From Flavobacteriales bacterium UBA979 (GTDB lineage: Bacteria > Bacteroidota > Bacteroidia > Flavobacteriales_D > Sanyastnellaceae): a DNA stretch of 10,659 nt. Of this stretch, positions 6,485-10,659 are shown in pieces. Where the stretch lies: positions 1 through 10,659 of the forward strand of contig DBBR01000073.1 of NCBI GenBank assembly GCA_002292325.1. The letters run 5' to 3'. A program made the translations under genes and the position numbers. Each line of letters starts with the position of its first letter. Within the stretch, counting starts at the first letter, position 1. The notes under the pieces were generated by a model that was not told the DNA's origin, did not search any database, and saw only the letters and a program-made list of their open reading frames with translations.

Positions 6485-9400
6485 ATGAAAACAAGATTAC
6501 TGTTAATCGTGGCTGTGTTGTTCACCGGAACAGTGTGGTCTCAAGGCAAAGTCACCGGTAAGGTGACAGACCGATCGTCCGGAGACGGACTTCCGGGAGT
6601 GGCCGTTGTTGTGGCCGGTCAAGGTATAGGGGTCTTCACAGATGTGGATGGTTCCTACTCAATTACCGCAAATGCGGCGAGCGACGAGCTGCTCTTTAGT
6701 TTTATCGGGTATGGTTCCGAGCGTGTCGCGTGCGATGGAAACAGCACGTTAAACGTAGCGCTTTCCGCCGGTGTCGACTTGGATGAGGTTGTTGTTACAG
6801 CCTTGGGGGTTTCTCGGGAAAAGAAAGCCCTGGGTTATTCGGTCCAAGAATTAGGCAACAGTGCCTTTACAGAGGCAAAATCTGAAAACGTTGTCAAATC
6901 CTTAACTGGTAAGATCGCTGGAGCCCAAGTAACATCGGGAACGGCGATTGGTAGTTCCTCTAAAATCATCTTACGTGGAGCGAGCTCCATTACAGGCGAT
7001 AACCAACCACTGTTCATTGTGGACGGCGTTCCAATGGATAACTCGGACTACTCTAGCGGCAATCAGCAGCGAGCAGTCGGGGGGTATGACTATGGAAACG
7101 CCATGCAAGACATGAACCCGGACGACATTGAGTCGGTAACAGTCTTGAAGGGCCCCGCCGCCGCCGCATTGTACGGTTCGCGCGCATCCAATGGTGCCAT
7201 CGTGATTACCACCAAATCAGGAAAAGGCCACCGAGCCTCTGGAAAGAAAGGGTTGGGCGTCTCAGTCAGCAGTACCGTAGCGTTTAATAATGTATTTGTC
7301 TTGCCTGACTACCAGAATTCTTATGGTGGTGGTGCAGGAACTGACTGGATCAACCAGCAATTGGTAGACAGTTTGGGAGACACTCCAATTCCTGACTATG
7401 GATACGATGGATCGTGGGGTCCAGCATTGGACGGTCAGCAAGTCTATCATTGGGATAGCTGGTACGATGATGATGACAATGGCAAGACACGACCTTGGTC
7501 TCCTACTGACAGCGACGTTTCAGAGTTCTTCCAAACGGGAGTAACTTACAGCAACAACTTCTCAGTGACAGGTTCAAACGATGAGAGTTCTTTCCGTTTG
7601 AGCTATACGAATCACAACCAAACGGGGGTTTATGAGAATTCTTCCCTCGATCGGAACACCTTGTCGTTTGCGGCTTCTTCGGATGTCAGCGATAAGTTGA
7701 CAGCGAGTGTGAATGCAAATTACGTTCAGAGCGTAGGTGAAGGCCGACCTCTGACAGGATACGGTGAGTCGGTGATGAGCCAATTCACCCAATGGGGTCA
7801 GCGACAGTTGAGCATGGATCGACTTCGTAATTACCAAAATGCAGATGGATCTCACCGTACATGGAACCGAAATAGCGTAACAGATCCGAGCCCTCACTAT
7901 TGGGACAACCCATTCTGGGAGCGCTACCAGAATGTTCAGGACGATCAGCGAGACCGTGTATTCGGTAACTTAACGATGAACTACAAGATCAACGATAACC
8001 TCAGCTTCATGGGACGAGCGTTGACCGACTTCTACATTGACCGTCGTCAAGAACGCATTGCAGTAGGCGGAGTGCGGGAGTCATCTTACAGTGAGTACAC
8101 TCGTCAACTGCAAGAGACCAACTTGGACGCTTATTTGAACTTCAACAAAGAAATCAACTCGGATTTGAGTTTGGTCGGTTTTGTTGGAGTGAACAAGCGA
8201 ATCCGTGATTACAAGCGATTGGGTGCATACACATTGGGTGGTTTGAATACACCGGGTTTGTATACTGTTGAAAACGGTGGTGATGGATACCAAATCAGTG
8301 ACTACGAAGACAGCAAAGTCATCAACTCCCTTTTGGGTTCGGTTAACCTCGGATATCAAAACACACTCTTTATCGATGTGACTGCTCGAAACGATTGGAG
8401 CTCGACGCTTCCTGAGTCAAGCAACAGCTACTTCTACCCTTCAGCTACTGCGAGCTACGTATTCAGCGAGGTTGCGGACATCTCGGGGTTGAGCTTTGGT
8501 AAGCTTCGATTGGGTTGGGCACAAGTCGGTAACGATACCGGTCCATACCAAACAGGGTTGACGTACGGCGTGAACCCCAACTTTGGAAGCAGTGGCTCAG
8601 CCTCTGTACCAAACGCTCAAAACAACCCGGACCTTCTTCCAGAGAAGACAACGAGTTTCGAAGTCGGAACGGAGTTGAACTTCTTCCTCGATCGCTTGCG
8701 AATCGATGCAACGTATTACAGCAACATCACCGAGGACTTGATCTTCAATGTTCCTGTTTCAGCCGCATCGGGTTATACGAGCGCTGTATTGAATGCAGGA
8801 AAGACCCAAAACAAAGGAATTGAATTGGCCATCTCAGGCACACCGGTTCAAACGGAAAACTTCCGTTGGGACCTCGGTGTGAACTTTGCGAAGAACGAAA
8901 ACGAACTTCTTGAGTTGGCAGAAGGTGTTGAAAACATCCGATACACCAGCCTGTTTGGGGTGACATTGGAAGCACGGCCAGGACAGCCTCTTGGAACGTT
9001 CTACGGTTATGACTTCGTTTATGACGATAACGGCAATAAGCTGGTCAACACGGATGGAACCTACGTGCGCACGCCAGGGGTTGTTCCAATTGGAGACATT
9101 CTCGCCGACTTCACTGGAGGTGTTTGGTCTGATATGCAATACAAGAACCTTTCATTCAGCGCCTTGGTTGACTTCCAGAAAGGAGGATCAGTTCACAGTT
9201 ACTCGAATCAGTGGGGCAAGTACTCTGGTACTTTAGCTGAAACTGCCGAGGAAGGAATGCGAGAGGAAGGTGTTACGGTAGATGGTGTTTACGGAACATA
9301 CACCACAACTGCCGATGGTGAAATTGACGAAATTGTGTATTTGGATGCGGCAGGAGAAGTTTCCAGTTCTGCTGTGAACAACGCAACGAACATCGGTGCG

Positions 9401-9700
9401 CAATCACACTTCTTCTACAATCAAGGTTACGTGGTTCATGCTGCTGACCAATACGACGCGAGCTTTGTGAAATTGCGGGAGATGCGTTTGGATTACAACT
9501 TGCCAGCAAGTGTAACGAGTGGCTTGCCATTCAGCAACATCAGCATCGGCATCTACGGTCGCAACTTGGCTATTCTGCACAAGAACGTACCGCACATTGA
9601 TCCAGAGGTCGCTACCTCATCATCAAACGTGCAAGGTTTCGAAGGGGGGCAGCTTCCTGCTGAGCGTACCATCGGCTTCAACTTGAAGTTCAACCTGTAA
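6485..9700 (+). CDS. SusC/RagA-family TonB-dependent outer-membrane transporter
   Basis: This 1071-residue outer-membrane barrel imports a bulky nutrient with energy from TonB-ExbBD. Residues 1-20 form a Sec signal peptide (basic KTR, hydrophobic core, cleavage near VWSQ). Residues about 22-97 are the carboxypeptidase-regulatory-like (CNA-B-type) domain found at the N-terminus of SusC proteins (VTGKVTDRSSGDGLPGV). A TonB box follows (DEVVVTALG, 100-108). The plug (about 115-245) contains IILRGASSITGDNQPLFIVDGVP and the SusC signature LYGSRASNGAIVITTKSG. The remainder is a long barrel rich in Tyr, Asn and aromatic-ending strands, finishing at RTIGFNLKFNL. An acidic loop with four consecutive Asp (YDDDDNGK, near bases 7460-7490) might bind calcium; this is a guess. 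The length is usual for SusC. ATG 6485 is the natural start of the signal peptide. A susD-like gene follows 21 bases later. The transported substrate is unknown; homologues carry glycans or peptides. Confidence 0.95.
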   Translation: MKTRLLLIVAVLFTGTVWSQGKVTGKVTDRSSGDGLPGVAVVVAGQGIGVFTDVDGSYSITANAASDELLFSFIGYGSERVACDGNSTLNVALSAGVDLDEVVVTALGVSREKKALGYSVQELGNSAFTEAKSENVVKSLTGKIAGAQVTSGTAIGSSSKIILRGASSITGDNQPLFIVDGVPMDNSDYSSGNQQRAVGGYDYGNAMQDMNPDDIESVTVLKGPAAAALYGSRASNGAIVITTKSGKGHRASGKKGLGVSVSSTVAFNNVFVLPDYQNSYGGGAGTDWINQQLVDSLGDTPIPDYGYDGSWGPALDGQQVYHWDSWYDDDDNGKTRPWSPTDSDVSEFFQTGVTYSNNFSVTGSNDESSFRLSYTNHNQTGVYENSSLDRNTLSFAASSDVSDKLTASVNANYVQSVGEGRPLTGYGESVMSQFTQWGQRQLSMDRLRNYQNADGSHRTWNRNSVTDPSPHYWDNPFWERYQNVQDDQRDRVFGNLTMNYKINDNLSFMGRALTDFYIDRRQERIAVGGVRESSYSEYTRQLQETNLDAYLNFNKEINSDLSLVGFVGVNKRIRDYKRLGAYTLGGLNTPGLYTVENGGDGYQISDYEDSKVINSLLGSVNLGYQNTLFIDVTARNDWSSTLPESSNSYFYPSATASYVFSEVADISGLSFGKLRLGWAQVGNDTGPYQTGLTYGVNPNFGSSGSASVPNAQNNPDLLPEKTTSFEVGTELNFFLDRLRIDATYYSNITEDLIFNVPVSAASGYTSAVLNAGKTQNKGIELAISGTPVQTENFRWDLGVNFAKNENELLELAEGVENIRYTSLFGVTLEARPGQPLGTFYGYDFVYDDNGNKLVNTDGTYVRTPGVVPIGDILADFTGGVWSDMQYKNLSFSALVDFQKGGSVHSYSNQWGKYSGTLAETAEEGMREEGVTVDGVYGTYTTTADGEIDEIVYLDAAGEVSSSAVNNATNIGAQSHFFYNQGYVVHAADQYDASFVKLREMRLDYNLPASVTSGLPFSNISIGIYGRNLAILHKNVPHIDPEVATSSSNVQGFEGGQLPAERTIGFNLKFNL

Positions 9701-9721
9701 TAATTCCCACCTTAAATCATT

Positions 9722-10659
9722 ATGAAAATGAACAAGCAAATTTTCCTCCTGGTGGGCCTGATTGGAGCCCTTGTTTTCACGGGGTGCCGAAAGGACTTCG
9801 AGGAGATCAATACCAATCCCAATGAGCCTACAGCGGTTTCACCTGGTTTTCTTTTGACCAATGCTCAAAAGTCGACCATGGACCGCGTGTACAATTCATT
9901 CTGGGGCAGTCGCCGAGCGATGCAAACAGCGCAGTATTGGAGCTCGAATCAGTACTCGAATGAGAGTCGATACGCGTACCGAGATGCAACGGCGAATACC
10001 GCCTGGTCAGACTTCTATGCAGGACCATTGCAAGACCTGCAGACCATCATTGACCTGAATTCAGGTGAGGATGCAGCTGATTATGCTGGTTATGGAGACA
10101 ATGCAAACCAAATTGCGGTAGCGCAGATCCTTCAAGCCTGGATTTATCAGCACCTTACAGATGCGTTTGGTGCGATCCCGATGTCTGAAGCCTTGCAAGG
10201 GGTTGATAACACAACACCATCTTACGATGGCCAAGCGGATGTCTATGCGGGCTTGGTTACGATGTTGGATGCAGCGCTGAACGGCATGAATGTCGGCGGC
10301 TCAGGTCCACAGGGTGACCAGATTTATGGCGGTGACATGGCGCAATGGCAGAAGTTCGGAAACTCGTTGAAATTGCGTGTTGCGATGCGCATGGCTGACG
10401 TGAATCCAGGCGCTGCTCAGTCCGCTGCAGAAGCGGCGTTGAGTTCTGGAGCCATCATTGCAGGCAATGAGGACAATGCGTTGTTTGGTTACCTCACGGG
10501 AGCACCGAACAACAACCCCATCAACGAAGACTACAAAACGCGAAACGATTTCGCTGCATCCAACACGATGGTGGACTTCTTGACTGCGTTGAATGATCCA
10601 CGACGAGACGTATACTTCTCTCCATCCGTTGCTACAGGTGAGTATGTAGGTGAAGTGTA
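9722..10659 (+). CDS. SusD/RagB-like surface lipoprotein (3'-partial)
   Basis: The frame is open from ATG 9722 to the right edge (312 whole codons seen). It begins with a lipoprotein signal peptide: basic start, hydrophobic core, and the lipobox-like LVFTGC with Cys22 as the lipidated residue. An acidic stretch follows (RKDFEEINTNPNEPT). Charged residues just after the Cys resemble the surface-export signal described for Bacteroidota lipoproteins. The sequence then runs PGFLLTNAQ, AQILQAWIYQHLTDAFGAIPMSEAL and WQKFGNSLKLRVAMRMAD. These are characteristic of the SusD-like group (probably the SusD-like_2 subfamily), whose helical repeats bind substrate and act as the lid of the SusC barrel. It follows the SusC gene by 21 bases, and the two are surely co-transcribed. 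A second in-frame ATG at 9728 (Met3) could also serve as start. Its substrate cannot be inferred. Confidence 0.92.
   Translation, partial: MKMNKQIFLLVGLIGALVFTGCRKDFEEINTNPNEPTAVSPGFLLTNAQKSTMDRVYNSFWGSRRAMQTAQYWSSNQYSNESRYAYRDATANTAWSDFYAGPLQDLQTIIDLNSGEDAADYAGYGDNANQIAVAQILQAWIYQHLTDAFGAIPMSEALQGVDNTTPSYDGQADVYAGLVTMLDAALNGMNVGGSGPQGDQIYGGDMAQWQKFGNSLKLRVAMRMADVNPGAAQSAAEAALSSGAIIAGNEDNALFGYLTGAPNNNPINEDYKTRNDFAASNTMVDFLTALNDPRRDVYFSPSVATGEYVGEV

Noticed and set aside
7460..7490. A calcium-binding loop (four Asp in a row then Asn-Gly) in SusC
   Set aside because: Acidic loops are common in SusC barrels, and the spacing does not clearly match an EF-hand or dockerin motif. It is mentioned only as a guess in the gene entry.

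Overview
The window is a bacterial chromosomal segment, almost certainly from the Bacteroidota and probably a Flavobacteriia/Cytophagia-like lineage. Three things support this. A SusC/SusD pair is found only in that phylum. The AtpB subunit carries the long histidine-rich N-terminal extension typical of Bacteroidota a-subunits. The start codons generally lack recognisable Shine-Dalgarno sequences. Base composition is close to half G+C by eye, which is high for a marine flavobacterium, so I do not name a genus. Every gene lies on the + strand and coding density is very high; no gene-free stretch exceeds 300 bases.

Bases 1-4878 hold most of an F1Fo ATP synthase operon in the order atpB (left end cut off), atpE, atpF, atpH, atpA, atpG, with gaps of 3 to 33 bases. 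Together these encode the whole Fo sector (a, c, b) and the delta, alpha and gamma subunits of F1. The beta (atpD) and epsilon (atpC) genes do not follow atpG, so they must lie elsewhere, as is common in this phylum. The c-subunit lacks the known sodium ligands and therefore looks proton-driven. The a-subunit has the reciprocal Glu/His swap around its essential arginine.

Bases 4931-6361 encode a two-TM, HAMP-containing sensor histidine kinase with an NtrY-like catalytic core and no response regulator beside it. It follows atpG by 52 bases, so it may be partly co-transcribed with the ATP synthase or have its own promoter.

Bases 6362-6484 are an intergenic leader with an AT-rich stem-loop, the likeliest boundary between the two halves of the window. 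From 6485 a SusC-like TonB-dependent outer-membrane transporter (complete) is followed after 21 bases by a SusD-like lipoprotein (cut off by the right edge). This pair takes up an oligomeric nutrient across the outer membrane. Its substrate cannot be told from the window, because no hydrolase or dedicated regulator is included.

I see no mobile element, CRISPR array, tRNA, rRNA or recognisable riboswitch, and no convincing new biological system. The findings are modest points on otherwise ordinary genes.
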